A stretch of 64,000 nt of DNA from Pinirhizobacter soli (GCF_015905305.1 NZ_JADZLQ010000002.1:434001-498000); one strand, 5' to 3'; counted from the stretch's first letter, positions 36,351 to 45,422 are shown. The notes: generated by a model from the letters alone, not told the origin. Program-made: numbers and translations.

Positions 36351-36800
36351 ATGAAATGGACCCATGCCAACGTGTTGGTACTGTTGCTTGCCTTGCCCAC
36401 CGGTGTCTTGTGCGCGCAGGACGCTTCCCATCAGCCGCTCCGCCCCGTGTCCGACTGCATGCGCATCGACCGCATCAACGGCTGGGCCGTGGTCGACGAC
36501 CGCACGGTCATCGTAAGCAACGGCCCGAACCGCTTCAAGGTCACTACCGAGGCCTCGTGTCCCCGTCTGGGAACCGGCAACTCGCTGCGCTTCCGCGCCG
36601 CACCAGACAAGAATTCCCTCGGCCTTTCGGCGATCTGCGGCGAGACCGGCGAAGCGGTATTCGCCCGGGACCAGCCACCGTGCGCCATCGCGTGGGTAGA
36701 GAAGATCGACAAGCCCGCTTATGACAAGCTGGCCAAGAAGGCACACCACCGTGGCAGCGGCGCCGACCAGCCCACCGCGCCACCGGCAGGTGGACGTTGA
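36351..36800 (+). CDS. DUF6491-like secreted protein
   Basis: A 149-residue protein with a signal peptide (WTHANVLVLLLALPTGVLCA) that might be a lipobox (VLC). The mature part has DCMRIDRINGWAVVDDRTVIV, then SCPRLGTGNSLRF, ICGETGEAVF and CAIAWVEKID. The four-cysteine pattern resembles DUF6491, a family common in Xanthomonadales with unknown function. ATG 36351 has GAAGG at good distance; an ATG two codons earlier is too close to it. It ends at a strong bidirectional terminator. Confidence 0.7.
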   Translation: MKWTHANVLVLLLALPTGVLCAQDASHQPLRPVSDCMRIDRINGWAVVDDRTVIVSNGPNRFKVTTEASCPRLGTGNSLRFRAAPDKNSLGLSAICGETGEAVFARDQPPCAIAWVEKIDKPAYDKLAKKAHHRGSGADQPTAPPAGGR

Positions 36801-36806
36801 ATCATA

Positions 36807-36835
36807 AAAAAACCCCGGCCTAGGCCGGGGTTTTT
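36807..36835. terminator. Strong bidirectional intrinsic terminator
   Basis: The palindrome CCCCGGCCTAGGCCGGGG (36814-36831) is flanked by seven A on the left and five T on the right. It gives a GC stem followed by a U tract for both the DUF6491-like gene (plus) and the Gly-rich protein gene (minus), which converge here. Confidence 0.92.
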
Positions 36836-36860
36836 CGTTGCCGTTGGGCGATAGGATCGA

Positions 36861-37244
36861 TCAATAGCCGTCGTCACGCACATAGCGCGTGCCGTAGCCG
36901 TCCTCGTAGGTCGTGGTGGTGACCGTACGACGAACCACGGGCTGGTCTTCGTACACCACCGTGGCCGGACGGGAGTAGACCACGGGGGAGTCGTAATAGA
37001 CCGGTGCCGGACGCGTGGCGCTGTAGATCGCGCCGCCGACCACGCCTGCAATGATCGCTCCGCCGATCCAGCGACCGCCGCTCCAGTAACCACCATGACC
37101 ACCCCGGTAGTAACCACCACCACCGTGGTATCCGCCGCGGTAGTAACCACCGCCGTGCGGACCGTAGGCGAAAGCGCCCGGCGCAAATGCCATCAGGCCC
37201 GCCGCGGCGAGTGCCAGGACCGTCTTGGACTTCGACATCTTCAT
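36861..37244 (-). CDS. Secreted Gly/Tyr/His-rich protein with glycine zipper
   Basis: A 127-residue protein. The signal peptide ends near APGAFA. A mature head rich in Gly, Tyr and His with repeated GGYY and RGG units follows (about 25-60). Next is a glycine-zipper-like segment IGGAIIAGVVGGAIYSA, and the tail is Val/Tyr/Arg/Thr-rich. GGAGG lies eight bases before the ATG. No enzymatic domain is seen. Similar proteins of unknown function occur in the envelopes of many proteobacteria. Confidence 0.75.
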   Translation of the reverse strand: MKMSKSKTVLALAAAGLMAFAPGAFAYGPHGGGYYRGGYHGGGGYYRGGHGGYWSGGRWIGGAIIAGVVGGAIYSATRPAPVYYDSPVVYSRPATVVYEDQPVVRRTVTTTTYEDGYGTRYVRDDGY

Positions 37245-37298
37245 GGGTACCACCTCCGGTTGATGGTCGACATTTTCCTCTAATCCCATGAATGACTG

Positions 37299-39452
37299 CT
37301 AACCGTTTTTGCCCCAGGGATCAACCGAGTGGCCGCGAAGGATCCAGCAACCATGGATGTCTGAACGGCGGGCGAAATCGAAGGGGATGCTGGCGGCGGA
37401 AAAGTCTTCGATGGTGAAGTCGGCCGCGAGCGCCTCGCGGTCCAGGCGGAAGCGGCGGAAGTTGTTCGAGAAGACGATGGCGCCACCGACGGCAAGCCGC
37501 GCGCCGCAAGCCTTCAACAGGGCTACGTGGTCGTTCTGGACGTCGAAATCCTCCGCCCTCTTGGAGTTGGAGAAGGTGGGCGGATCCACGTAGATCAGCC
37601 CGTATTTCATGCCCGGCTTGCCGATGAAATACATCGCGTCTTCCTGAATGAGCCGGTGGCGCTCGCCGGTAAATCCATTCAGCGCCAAGTTACGCGACGC
37701 CCAGTCCAGGTAGGTGGCCGAGAGGTCCACGCTGGTGGTGTCGCGGGCGCCCCCGGCCGCGGCGTACACACTGGCAGAGCCCGTATAGGCAAAGAGGTTG
37801 AGCATGTGCTTGTTGGCGGCAAGCTCGCGTATCTTGGCGCGCACCAGGCGGTGGTCCAGGAACAGGCCGGTGTCCAGGTAGTCGGTGAGGTTTACCTCGA
37901 AGTCCAGGCCGCCCTCGTGGACGATGATGAACTCCCCGCGCTGGTCCATCTGGCCGTATTTGGAGCCTCCCTTGCCGCGCGAGCGCGTCTTCACCGCGAT
38001 ACGGTCGCGGCTGACACCCAGCACTTGCCCCGCCACCCGCACAGCCTCGCGCAGGCGCGTGGCGGCGATCTCCGGCGGCACCGACTCCGGCGCCTTGTAC
38101 TCCTGGACGTGCAGCCAGTCGCCGTAGACGTCGATCGCCACGGCGTATTCGGGAAGGTCCTGGTCGTAGGCGCGATAGCACTCGATGCCTTCGCGGGCCA
38201 GGCGCTTGCGCAGGTGCCTGAGGTTTTTCTCCAGCCGGTTGGCCAGCATCTGCGCGCCGGGCGACAGCGGCCGGACCTCGCGGGGGGAGGCGTCGTCACG
38301 GGTATGCAGGTCGAAGGTCAGCAGCACCGTGGCCAGGGCGCCGTTGAACAGTGCGTAGCGCTTGTCCGGGCGCAGCCGCATGGCCTGGCCCAGCTCAGTG
38401 TCGCCGGCCAGCACCGCGGCGCGCCAGCCGCCGAAGCGGCTGCGCAGCACCTCGCCGAAATCGCGGTAGAGCGAGGGTAGTTCCGCCCGGTCGCCCAGGC
38501 GCTCGCCGTAGGGCGGGTTGGTCACCACCAGGCCCGTGGGCGTGGCCGGCGGCGGCTCCACGTGGAGGGCATCGCGCTTGTCCAGATGCATGAAACCGGA
38601 AACACCCGCTTCCTGGGCATTGCGCTTGGCGGTCTGCACCATGCGCGGGTCGGCATCGCTGCCGAAGAACACCGGACGAAGCTCGCGCAGTCCCGCCATC
38701 GCCCGTGCGTTGGCTTCCTCCAGCAGGCCGCGCCAGAGCGCAATGTCGTGCCCGCGCCAGCCAAGGAAACCGAAGTATTCCCGGCGCAGGCCCGGGGCGA
38801 CGTCGGCCGCCATCAACGCGCCTTCGATCAGCAGGGTGCCTGAGCCGCACATCGGGTCGAGCAGCGCTCCACCGGCGGCATAGGTTTCCGGCCAGCGCGC
38901 CCGGAGCAGGATCGCGGCGGCCAGGTTTTCCTTCAGCGGGGCCTCGCCCTGCAACTCGCGCCAACCGCGGCGATGCAACGGGGACCCGGCCAGGTCCAGC
39001 GACACGGTCAGCCGGTCGCGGCGCAGGCGCAGGTTCACGCGCAGATCCGGTTCGTCCGGGTCGACATCGGGCCGGGCGCCACTGGCCTGGCGGAACTGGT
39101 CGACGATGGCGTCCTTGGCGCGCAGGGCGATGTACTGGCTATGCGTCAGCTTCGAAAGTGCGGTGTTGGCGTCCACGGCCAGCGTGCCGTGCGGTGCCAG
39201 GTGCGTGGACCAGTCGATCGAGCCGATGGCATGGTAGAGGGCATCGCCATCGACCGCATCGAACTCGCCCAGCGGCATCAGGATGCGGCTGGCAAGCCTC
39301 GACCACAGGCAGGCCCGGTAGGCCACGGCCTTGTCGCCTGAAAAATGCACGCCCGCAAGGGCTTCGTGTACGTCGGTGGCGCCCAGGGCGACCAGTTCGT
39401 CGCGCAAAAGAAGTTCCAGGCCCTTCGGGCAGGTGGCGAACCAGGTATTCAT
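37299..39452 (-). CDS. rlmKL: Bifunctional 23S rRNA methyltransferase RlmKL
   Basis: A 717-residue fusion. The first half has a THUMP domain and the RlmL N2-guanine methylase with LLDPMCGSGTLLIEGALMA and VVTNPPYGERLG; it modifies G2445. The second half is the RlmK m7G methylase with NLFAYTGSASVYAAAGGA and YVDPPTFSNSK; it modifies G2069. The length matches E. coli RlmKL (702). The alpha/beta-hydrolase gene upstream on the same strand ends inside its ATG (ATGA), so the two are coupled. Confidence 0.95.
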   Translation of the reverse strand: MNTWFATCPKGLELLLRDELVALGATDVHEALAGVHFSGDKAVAYRACLWSRLASRILMPLGEFDAVDGDALYHAIGSIDWSTHLAPHGTLAVDANTALSKLTHSQYIALRAKDAIVDQFRQASGARPDVDPDEPDLRVNLRLRRDRLTVSLDLAGSPLHRRGWRELQGEAPLKENLAAAILLRARWPETYAAGGALLDPMCGSGTLLIEGALMAADVAPGLRREYFGFLGWRGHDIALWRGLLEEANARAMAGLRELRPVFFGSDADPRMVQTAKRNAQEAGVSGFMHLDKRDALHVEPPPATPTGLVVTNPPYGERLGDRAELPSLYRDFGEVLRSRFGGWRAAVLAGDTELGQAMRLRPDKRYALFNGALATVLLTFDLHTRDDASPREVRPLSPGAQMLANRLEKNLRHLRKRLAREGIECYRAYDQDLPEYAVAIDVYGDWLHVQEYKAPESVPPEIAATRLREAVRVAGQVLGVSRDRIAVKTRSRGKGGSKYGQMDQRGEFIIVHEGGLDFEVNLTDYLDTGLFLDHRLVRAKIRELAANKHMLNLFAYTGSASVYAAAGGARDTTSVDLSATYLDWASRNLALNGFTGERHRLIQEDAMYFIGKPGMKYGLIYVDPPTFSNSKRAEDFDVQNDHVALLKACGARLAVGGAIVFSNNFRRFRLDREALAADFTIEDFSAASIPFDFARRSDIHGCWILRGHSVDPWGKNG

Positions 39453-39970
39453 TCGCCGAACTGCTCCAGGAACAACAGGAACTGGCCGGCGATGGCCTCC
39501 ACGTGCGCCGAAAGCCGATGGTCGTCGGCCAGCAGCAGGGTGGGCATACCGGCCCCGGCGGCAAAGCCCAGGGCCCGGTCGGCAGGGCAGACATCATCGT
39601 CGTAGCCATGGACCAGGAACGAAGGCACGTCGCGCGCCAGGTCCAGGCCCTTTTCGAACCCCGGGATTTCCACCGGCAGGGCCATCAGGAAAAGCCCGGC
39701 CACGGGCCGGTCCAGAGACGCCAGGGAAGAGACGAAGGCGCCCATGCTCGAACCCACCAGCACCGGTCGGCTGGGCGAGGCGTCGATGGCGGCGCGCAGC
39801 CGTTCCAGTCGGGGAAGTACGGAAGCGGCGTGGCCAGGGAGATCGTCCTGGCGGTAGTCCAGCTTCTGGCAGGTCCAGCCGATCGCGCTTGCCAGGGCCG
39901 CCAGCACGCTGACCTTGGTCGCGTCCGGGCCGCTGTCGGAGCCATGGGAAAGGATGATGTGGCCGGCCAT
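39449..39970 (-). CDS. Small alpha/beta-hydrolase
   Basis: A 173-residue protein with the nucleophile elbow LVGSSMGAF (Ser in GSSMG), an opening strand IILSHGSDSGPDATKV, an acid in VHGYDDDVCPAD and a late histidine in LADDHRL, a full catalytic triad for a small hydrolase. The substrate is unknown; similar short hydrolases include YcfP/YqiA-like esterases. It precedes rlmKL with a four-base overlap. Confidence 0.82.
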   Translation of the reverse strand: MAGHIILSHGSDSGPDATKVSVLAALASAIGWTCQKLDYRQDDLPGHAASVLPRLERLRAAIDASPSRPVLVGSSMGAFVSSLASLDRPVAGLFLMALPVEIPGFEKGLDLARDVPSFLVHGYDDDVCPADRALGFAAGAGMPTLLLADDHRLSAHVEAIAGQFLLFLEQFGE

Positions 39971-40036
39971 GGCGGCCTCCGGGGGTAACGGGTGACCGCG
40001 TATCGTATCAGGCGGCGCCCATGGCAGACTCCCGGC

Positions 40037-40594
40037 ATGATCCCCATCACCCAACAATTCCTGCCGTACGTCGGCATCCTGGCCGAACGTCCGCTCGCGG
40101 CGATCGATCTGGTGATCATCCACTGCACCGAATTGCCGGACATGGCCATGGCCCGGGAGTACGGGACACGCGTGGTGCACGAAAGCGGCGCGGGCAACAG
40201 CGGCCACTATTACATCGACCGCGATGGCAGCACTGTCTGCTACGTGCCGCCGGAGCGGATGGCCCACCACTGCCGCGGCTATAACCCCCGTTCGGTGGGC
40301 ATCGAGCTGGTGAACATCGGCCGTTACCCCGACTGGTTCGACTCACGCCGGCAAGTGATGACCGAGCCCTATCCCGCGGCGCAGATCCATGCGCTGGATG
40401 GCCTGCTGGCGAGCCTGCGCGCGCAGCTGCCCAACCTTGCCTGCATCGCCGGCCACGAAGACCTGGACACCGACATGGTGCCAGCCAGCAACGATGATTC
40501 GGTGGAAGTGCCTCGTAAGCGCGATCCTGGCCCCCAGTTTCCCTGGGGGCGCGTACTCGATGCCTGCCGGCTGCGACGCATAGGCACCGGGTAA
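40037..40594 (+). CDS. AmpD-like N-acetylmuramoyl-L-alanine amidase
   Basis: A 185-residue Amidase_2 domain protein without a signal peptide. Likely zinc ligands are His29 (VIIHCTE), His140 (AGHEDLD) and Asp163 (RKRDPG). HESGAGNSGHYYIDRDG and the AHHCRGYNPRSVGIELVN stretch are typical. AmpD cleaves anhydro-muropeptides in the cytoplasm during wall recycling. In E. coli AmpD the last two ligands are ten residues apart; here they are 23 apart, so a loop is inserted. Confidence 0.85.
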   Translation: MIPITQQFLPYVGILAERPLAAIDLVIIHCTELPDMAMAREYGTRVVHESGAGNSGHYYIDRDGSTVCYVPPERMAHHCRGYNPRSVGIELVNIGRYPDWFDSRRQVMTEPYPAAQIHALDGLLASLRAQLPNLACIAGHEDLDTDMVPASNDDSVEVPRKRDPGPQFPWGRVLDACRLRRIGTG

Positions 40595-40610
40595 CGCCTT
40601 CGCTTCCACC

Positions 40611-40616
40611 TATAAT
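40611..40616 (+). promoter_or_regulatory. Perfect -10 box TATAAT of tesB
   Basis: TATAAT lies 28 bases before the tesB ATG at 40645. An earlier in-frame ATG at 40615 falls inside this box, which argues against it as the true start. A -35 element is not obvious. Confidence 0.5.
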
Positions 40617-40644
40617 GGCCTGCTTCCATGACCGGGCCGGACCC

Positions 40645-41508
40645 ATGCACGACAACCACGTCGCCGAACTCGTCGACCTCCTGAAGCTCGAGCGCCTGGA
40701 GGACAACCTGTTCCGCGGACAGAGCCGCGACATCGGCACGCCCTACGTGTTCGGCGGACAGGTGCTGGGTCAGGCGCTTTCCGCCGCCCAGCAGACCACC
40801 GACCCCAGCCGCGAGGCACACTCGCTGCACGGCTATTTCCTGCGAGCCGGAGACATCAACGCGCCGATCGTCTACAGCGTGGAGCGTACCCGCGACGGCG
40901 GCTCGTTCTCCTCGCGGCGCGTGGTGGCGATCCAGCACGGCCAGCCGATCCTGGATTGCTCGGTGTCCTTCCAGGCGTACGAGAAGGGCGTGGAACACCA
41001 GATGGCCATGCCCGAAGTGCCGATGCCCGAAGACGTCGAACCCCTGCCGCCGCTGCCGGCGGAGGAACTTGCGAAGCTGCCGGAGAAAGCCCGTCGCTGG
41101 CTGGACCGCCAGGGGCCCTTCGAATTCCGCCACGTATGGCCGCGCGACGAATTGCGCCCGGCCAAGCGCCCGCCGTACCAGCACATCTGGTTCCGCCTCA
41201 CCGCCCCCGTGGCCGACGAGCAGGCCCTGCACCGTGCGTTGCTTGCCTATGCATCGGATTTCCACCTGATCGGCACGGCTACGCTTCCGCACGGGCTTTC
41301 GCTGTTCACCCACAATATCCAGATGGCAAGCCTGGACCACGCCATCTGGTTTCATCGCCCGTTCCGTACCGACGAATGGCTGCTGTATTCCTTCGACAGC
41401 CCCACGGCGCAGGGCGGCCGTGGCCTTGCCCGCGGCATGATCTTCACCCGGGATGGACGCCTGGTGGCTTCCACTGCGCAGGAAGGCCTGATCAGGCTGC
41501 GATCATGA
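40645..41508 (+). CDS. tesB: Acyl-CoA thioesterase II TesB
   Basis: A 287-residue double hot-dog thioesterase that hydrolyses acyl-CoA to free fatty acid and CoA. Motifs seen are YVFGGQVLGQALSAA, HSLHGYFLRAGD (first hot-dog), SRRVVAIQHG and, in the second, ASDFHLIGTA and SLDHAIWFHRPF with the catalytic Asp region. The length matches E. coli TesB (286). Confidence 0.94.
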   Translation: MHDNHVAELVDLLKLERLEDNLFRGQSRDIGTPYVFGGQVLGQALSAAQQTTDPSREAHSLHGYFLRAGDINAPIVYSVERTRDGGSFSSRRVVAIQHGQPILDCSVSFQAYEKGVEHQMAMPEVPMPEDVEPLPPLPAEELAKLPEKARRWLDRQGPFEFRHVWPRDELRPAKRPPYQHIWFRLTAPVADEQALHRALLAYASDFHLIGTATLPHGLSLFTHNIQMASLDHAIWFHRPFRTDEWLLYSFDSPTAQGGRGLARGMIFTRDGRLVASTAQEGLIRLRS

Positions 41509-41532
41509 TGACGCTTGGCTACACTCACCATC

Positions 41533-41913
41533 ATGCGTGAGCTCTATACCTCCCCCCGCCCGGAAAACATCGACCGCGTCGTGGCCCTTCTGGCCGACGA
41601 CGGCATCGAAACCAAGATCGAAGGCCGGTCGGTGCTCAAGCGCTCGACCTACCAGCGTTTCAGCTACACGCAGAAGCAGCCGGACCGCTCTGCCTGGGAG
41701 CAGGTATGGGTGATCCATGCCGACGACTACGCCCGGGCCCGCGCCACGATCAAGGCACTGGGCATCGAGCCGGTGGTGCGATTCGGCGACGAACTGGCCG
41801 CGTCCCGGCAACCAGCGCCTCAACGCACCGCCTCGCGCATCCGGCTGATGACACTGGCCGTGGTGCTGGGCGTATTCGTGGTGGTGGCGCTGAAGATGGT
41901 CCAGTTCATCTGA
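41533..41913 (+). CDS. DUF2007-like protein with C-terminal membrane anchor
   Basis: A 126-residue protein. The first about 85 residues form a small alpha-beta domain (MRELYTSPRPENIDRVVALL, then WVIHADDYARARATIKALGI) similar to DUF2007, annotated as putative signal-transducing proteins. A single transmembrane helix ends the protein (MTLAVVLGVFVVVALKMV). A TACACT box stands seven bases before the ATG and no ribosome site is visible. The function is unknown. Confidence 0.7.
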   Translation: MRELYTSPRPENIDRVVALLADDGIETKIEGRSVLKRSTYQRFSYTQKQPDRSAWEQVWVIHADDYARARATIKALGIEPVVRFGDELAASRQPAPQRTASRIRLMTLAVVLGVFVVVALKMVQFI

Positions 41914-41962
41914 CGGGCGCCATAGCCCGGTTGCCGTAAACGAAAGCAAGCCGCGACCGGGC

Positions 41963-41968
41963 TAGAAT
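41963..41968 (+). promoter_or_regulatory. Possible -10 box TAGAAT of bpt
   Basis: TAGAAT is exactly six bases before the bpt ATG at 41975 and no ribosome-binding sequence exists between, pointing to a leaderless transcript. Confidence 0.45.
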
Positions 41969-41974
41969 CCTCCC

Positions 41975-42679
41975 ATGCGCTCCGAACGCGTCCGCCTGTT
42001 CCAGACCCTGCCCCACGCCTGCGGGTACTTCCCCGAGCGCACGGCGCAGAACCTGGTGATCGACCCTGCGGCCCCACAGCTGGATAAGGTTTACGGCACG
42101 GCGCTGGCCGGTGGATTCCGCCGGGCAGGCGGCCACCTGTACCACCCCAATTGCGACCAGTGCCGGGCGTGCGTCGCTTGTCGCATCGATGCCGATCATT
42201 TCTCGCCCGACCGCAGCCAGCGCCGCTGCGAGCGGCGCAATGCCGACCTCACCGTCACCGAGACGGAACCTGGTTATACCCGCGAGCGCCACCGACTGTA
42301 CGAACGCTACCTGCGCGCGCGCCACGCCGGTGGCGGCATGGACGCCGCCGACGGCGACGACTTCGCCCGGTTCCTTACCGCACCGTGGAGCCCCACGTTG
42401 TTCCTGGAGTTCCGCCACGAAACGAAACTGCTCGGCGTGGCAGTCACCGATGTGTGCCTCAATGGCGTTTCGGCCGTCTATACGTTCTTCGACCCAAGCC
42501 ATGACGAACGCGGACTGGGCACCTTCGGCATCCTGAGCCAGGTGGCGCTGGCGCGCCGCCGCGGACTGCCGCACGTCTACCTTGGCTTTTGGATCGAAGG
42601 CCATCCGAAAATGGACTACAAAAAGCGTTTCCGTCCGCTGGAAGTACGCCGCAACGGCCTTTGGCAGCCGCAGGCCTAG
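41975..42679 (+). CDS. bpt: Aspartate/glutamate leucyltransferase Bpt (arginyltransferase family)
   Basis: A 234-residue N-end-rule transferase. It adds leucine from Leu-tRNA to proteins starting with Asp or Glu, marking them for ClpAP. Signature parts are LPHACGYFPERTAQNLVIDP, the cysteine-rich HPNCDQCRACVACRI, and TFFDPSHDERGLGTFGIL with GFWIEGHPKMDYK. The ATG at 41975 is supported by the family N-terminus. It overlaps the convergent glutamate-synthase-like gene by four bases. Confidence 0.93.
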   Translation: MRSERVRLFQTLPHACGYFPERTAQNLVIDPAAPQLDKVYGTALAGGFRRAGGHLYHPNCDQCRACVACRIDADHFSPDRSQRRCERRNADLTVTETEPGYTRERHRLYERYLRARHAGGGMDAADGDDFARFLTAPWSPTLFLEFRHETKLLGVAVTDVCLNGVSAVYTFFDPSHDERGLGTFGILSQVALARRRGLPHVYLGFWIEGHPKMDYKKRFRPLEVRRNGLWQPQA

Positions 42680-44187
42680 GAGGCTGGCGGCGGTACCGGA
42701 TAGGGGTGCTGCTTGGCCAGCGAGATCGACAGGCCGTCATCGCCCACCACGCGGCAGTGCTGGCGGCGCAGCTGGCGCGGCTCCTTCACCCCGCAGCTAT
42801 GCGCGATGGTGCCAACCTCACGCATGAGGTTGGTGGCGTAGTGGTACACGCGCTCGCTCTTGTCGCCCACCACAAGGCCACGCTGCAGGCGCCGGTTGTG
42901 CGTGGTGATGCCGGTGGGACAGGTGTTGCGGTTGCACTGCAGCGACTGGATGCAACCCAGCGCCAGCATGAAGCCCCGGGCCGAGTTGACGAAATCCGCG
43001 CCCATCGACAGCGCCCAGGCCACGTCGTACGCGGTAATGCATTTGCCCGAACACACCACCTTGATCCGTTCGCGCAGCTGCTTGGCCAGGAGCACGTCCA
43101 CCAGCGCAGGCAGCGACTCGTGCAACGGCAAGCCGACGCCTTCCATCAGGGTTTGCGGCGCCGCGCCCGTGCCGCCTTCGGATCCGTCCACGATGATGAA
43201 GTCCGGCGCGCTTTCGATGCCGCGTTTCCATATCTCGTCGCATAGGTCGCGGATCCAGTCGACGTCGCCGAGCACTGCCTTGAAGCCCACGGGCTTGCCG
43301 GTGAGGTCGCGGATATGGGTAATGGCATCCATCAGCTGCGCAATGCTGCCGATGTCGATATGCCGGTTCGGGCTCTGTGAATCCTGGCCCACGGGAATAC
43401 CGCGGATGGCGGCGATCTCGGGCGTCACCTTGCTTCCTGGCAACAGGCCGCCCAAGCCAGGCTTCGCGCCCTGCCCCAGCTTGATGGACACCATCTTCAC
43501 CTGCTTGTGCGCACACACCTCCAGCAGGCGCTGGTCGTCGAGCAACCCTTGCGCATTGCGCACGCCGTACTTGGCGGTGCCGATCTCGAAGATGATGTCG
43601 CAACCGCCTTCAAGGTGATACGGCGCCAGGCCGCCTTCGCCTGTATCCATCCAGATGCCGGCCTTGGCCGCCCCGCGCGACAGGGCACTGACCGCCGGTG
43701 CGGACAACGCACCGAAGCTCATGGCCGAGATATTGAAGAACGCCGCATGGGAGTAAGGCTCGCGCGCATACGGCCCGATGGTGGTCGGCCGCGGTTCCAC
43801 GTGCCCGACGTCAAGTTCAGGGAACGGTGCATTGACGAAGAATGGCACGCCTTCGGCGCGGAGGTCGCGCGTGGAACCGAAAGCCACCGTGTTTTCCACG
43901 TTCTTCGCCGCCCGGTACACCCACGTGCGCTCGGCCCGGTTGAAGGGCATTTCCTCGCGGTCCATGGCGAAGAGGTACTGCCGGAAGAATTCGCCCAGTT
44001 TCAGGAAGCCATAGCGGAAGTGCCCGATCACCGGATAGTTGCGCAACACCGCGTTGGCGGTCTGGTTGCGGTCGACCACCCAGGTGACGGCGATGACCAT
44101 CACCAGCAGGGCCATGGCAAGCAGCATGGCGGCGGCGGCAACCTCCACCACCACGACCAGCCAATGTGCGAATCCGACCTGTTCCAT
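42676..44187 (-). CDS. Glutamate-synthase-like FMN protein, membrane-anchored
   Basis: The protein has 503 residues. An N-terminal membrane segment (about 8-38) precedes a GltB synthase-type FMN barrel: FFNISAMSFGALSAPAVSALSRGA, MVSIKLGQGAKPGLGG, VDGSEGGTGAAP and CNRNTCPTGITTHN. The glutaminase and C-terminal domains of true glutamate synthase are absent. Such stand-alone proteins are widespread and their reaction is mostly unknown. It lies 20 bases downstream of purT on the same strand. Confidence 0.88.
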   Translation of the reverse strand: MEQVGFAHWLVVVVEVAAAAMLLAMALLVMVIAVTWVVDRNQTANAVLRNYPVIGHFRYGFLKLGEFFRQYLFAMDREEMPFNRAERTWVYRAAKNVENTVAFGSTRDLRAEGVPFFVNAPFPELDVGHVEPRPTTIGPYAREPYSHAAFFNISAMSFGALSAPAVSALSRGAAKAGIWMDTGEGGLAPYHLEGGCDIIFEIGTAKYGVRNAQGLLDDQRLLEVCAHKQVKMVSIKLGQGAKPGLGGLLPGSKVTPEIAAIRGIPVGQDSQSPNRHIDIGSIAQLMDAITHIRDLTGKPVGFKAVLGDVDWIRDLCDEIWKRGIESAPDFIIVDGSEGGTGAAPQTLMEGVGLPLHESLPALVDVLLAKQLRERIKVVCSGKCITAYDVAWALSMGADFVNSARGFMLALGCIQSLQCNRNTCPTGITTHNRRLQRGLVVGDKSERVYHYATNLMREVGTIAHSCGVKEPRQLRRQHCRVVGDDGLSISLAKQHPYPVPPPAS

Positions 44188-44207
44188 GTTCGCTTTCCTT
44201 CGATGGG

Positions 44208-45389
44208 TTAGAGCTCGACCTTGATCGAGCCCGCTGCGCGCACGGCCTTGTCGCGGGCATCTTCCGGGGTGTCGCCACGGGCCAGGGTCACGGCCATGCG
44301 GCGGCGGCCATGGACCTCGGGCTTGCCGAAGATGCGGAGCATCGTATCGGGTTCGGCCAGCGCCTGGTCGATGCCGTGGTAGCGCGGCGCGACACCGTCG
44401 CCCTCCACCAGCACCGCACAGGAAGCAGCCGGGCCATAAAGCCGTATTGCCGGCACCGGCAGGCCGAGGATCGCGCGCGCATGCAGCGCGAACTCGGAAA
44501 GATCCTGGGAAATAAGGGTGACAAGGCCTGTGTCATGGGGCCGCGGGCTCACCTCGGAGAAGATCACCTCATCGCCCCGCACGAAGAATTCCACGCCGAA
44601 CACGCCCCACCCACCCAGCGCGCCGGTGATGGCCCCGGCCTGGCGCTGCGCCTGGGCCAGTGCCGTGGCGCTCATCGCCTGCGGCTGCCATGACTCGCGG
44701 TAATCGCCGTCTTCCTGGCGATGGCCGATCGGCGCGCAATAGGCAACGCCTGCGGCGTGGCGCACCGTAAGCAAGGTGATCTCGTAATCGAAATCGATGA
44801 AACCCTCGACGATCACCCGCCCCTTGCCCGCGCGGCCACCTGACTGCGCGTAATCCCACGAGGCATCGGCGTCGGCAGGCTTACGCACCACGCTCTGTCC
44901 CTTGCCCGACGAACTCATCACCGGCTTCACCACGCATGGCGTGCCCAGTGCCTGGACGGCTTCAAGATATTCCTCGCGCGTGCTGCAAAAACGATATGGC
45001 GACGTGGGCAGCTGCAGTTCTTCGGCAGCAAGACGGCGGATGCCTTCGCGGTCCATGGTGAGCCATGCCGCGCGCGCGGTCGGGATCACCTTCAGGCCCT
45101 GCTTTTCCATCTCGACCAGGGTGGGTGTATGGATGGCTTCGATCTCCGGCACCACCAGGTCCGGGTTTTCTTGCTCGATCACCGCGCGCAATGCCGCGCC
45201 ATCGAGCATGTCGATCACATGGCTGCGGTGGGCCACCTGCATCGCCGGTGCGTTCGCGTAGCGATCCACCGCGATCACCTCCACCGCAAGGCGTTGCAAC
45301 TCGATGGCGACTTCCTTGCCCAGCTCCCCGGAACCGAGCAAAAGCACGCGCAAGGCATGCGGGGAATGGGGGGTGGCAAAGGGCTTCAT
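44208..45389 (-). CDS. purT: Formate-dependent phosphoribosylglycinamide formyltransferase PurT
   Basis: A 393-residue ATP-grasp enzyme. It makes formyl-GAR from formate, ATP and GAR in purine synthesis, an alternative to PurN. Seen: [35 protein letters not shown] (ATP loop), [18 protein letters not shown] and [21 protein letters not shown] lies six bases before the ATG at 45389; a TTG two codons earlier is less likely. Confidence 0.95.
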   Translation of the reverse strand: MKPFATPHSPHALRVLLLGSGELGKEVAIELQRLAVEVIAVDRYANAPAMQVAHRSHVIDMLDGAALRAVIEQENPDLVVPEIEAIHTPTLVEMEKQGLKVIPTARAAWLTMDREGIRRLAAEELQLPTSPYRFCSTREEYLEAVQALGTPCVVKPVMSSSGKGQSVVRKPADADASWDYAQSGGRAGKGRVIVEGFIDFDYEITLLTVRHAAGVAYCAPIGHRQEDGDYRESWQPQAMSATALAQAQRQAGAITGALGGWGVFGVEFFVRGDEVIFSEVSPRPHDTGLVTLISQDLSEFALHARAILGLPVPAIRLYGPAASCAVLVEGDGVAPRYHGIDQALAEPDTMLRIFGKPEVHGRRRMAVTLARGDTPEDARDKAVRAAGSIKVEL

Positions 45390-45416
45390 CGGCAACTCCG
45401 GGCAAGGTCCTTGGGC

Positions 45417-45422
45417 ATTCTA
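45417..45422 (-). promoter_or_regulatory. Possible -10 box TAGAAT of purT
   Basis: Read on the minus strand, TAGAAT lies 27 bases before the purT ATG. No PurR-like operator was recognised next to it. Confidence 0.4.

Noticed and set aside
40037-40594. Prophage endolysin
   Set aside because: No phage genes nearby, and the domain and lack of export signal fit a chromosomal AmpD-like recycling amidase.
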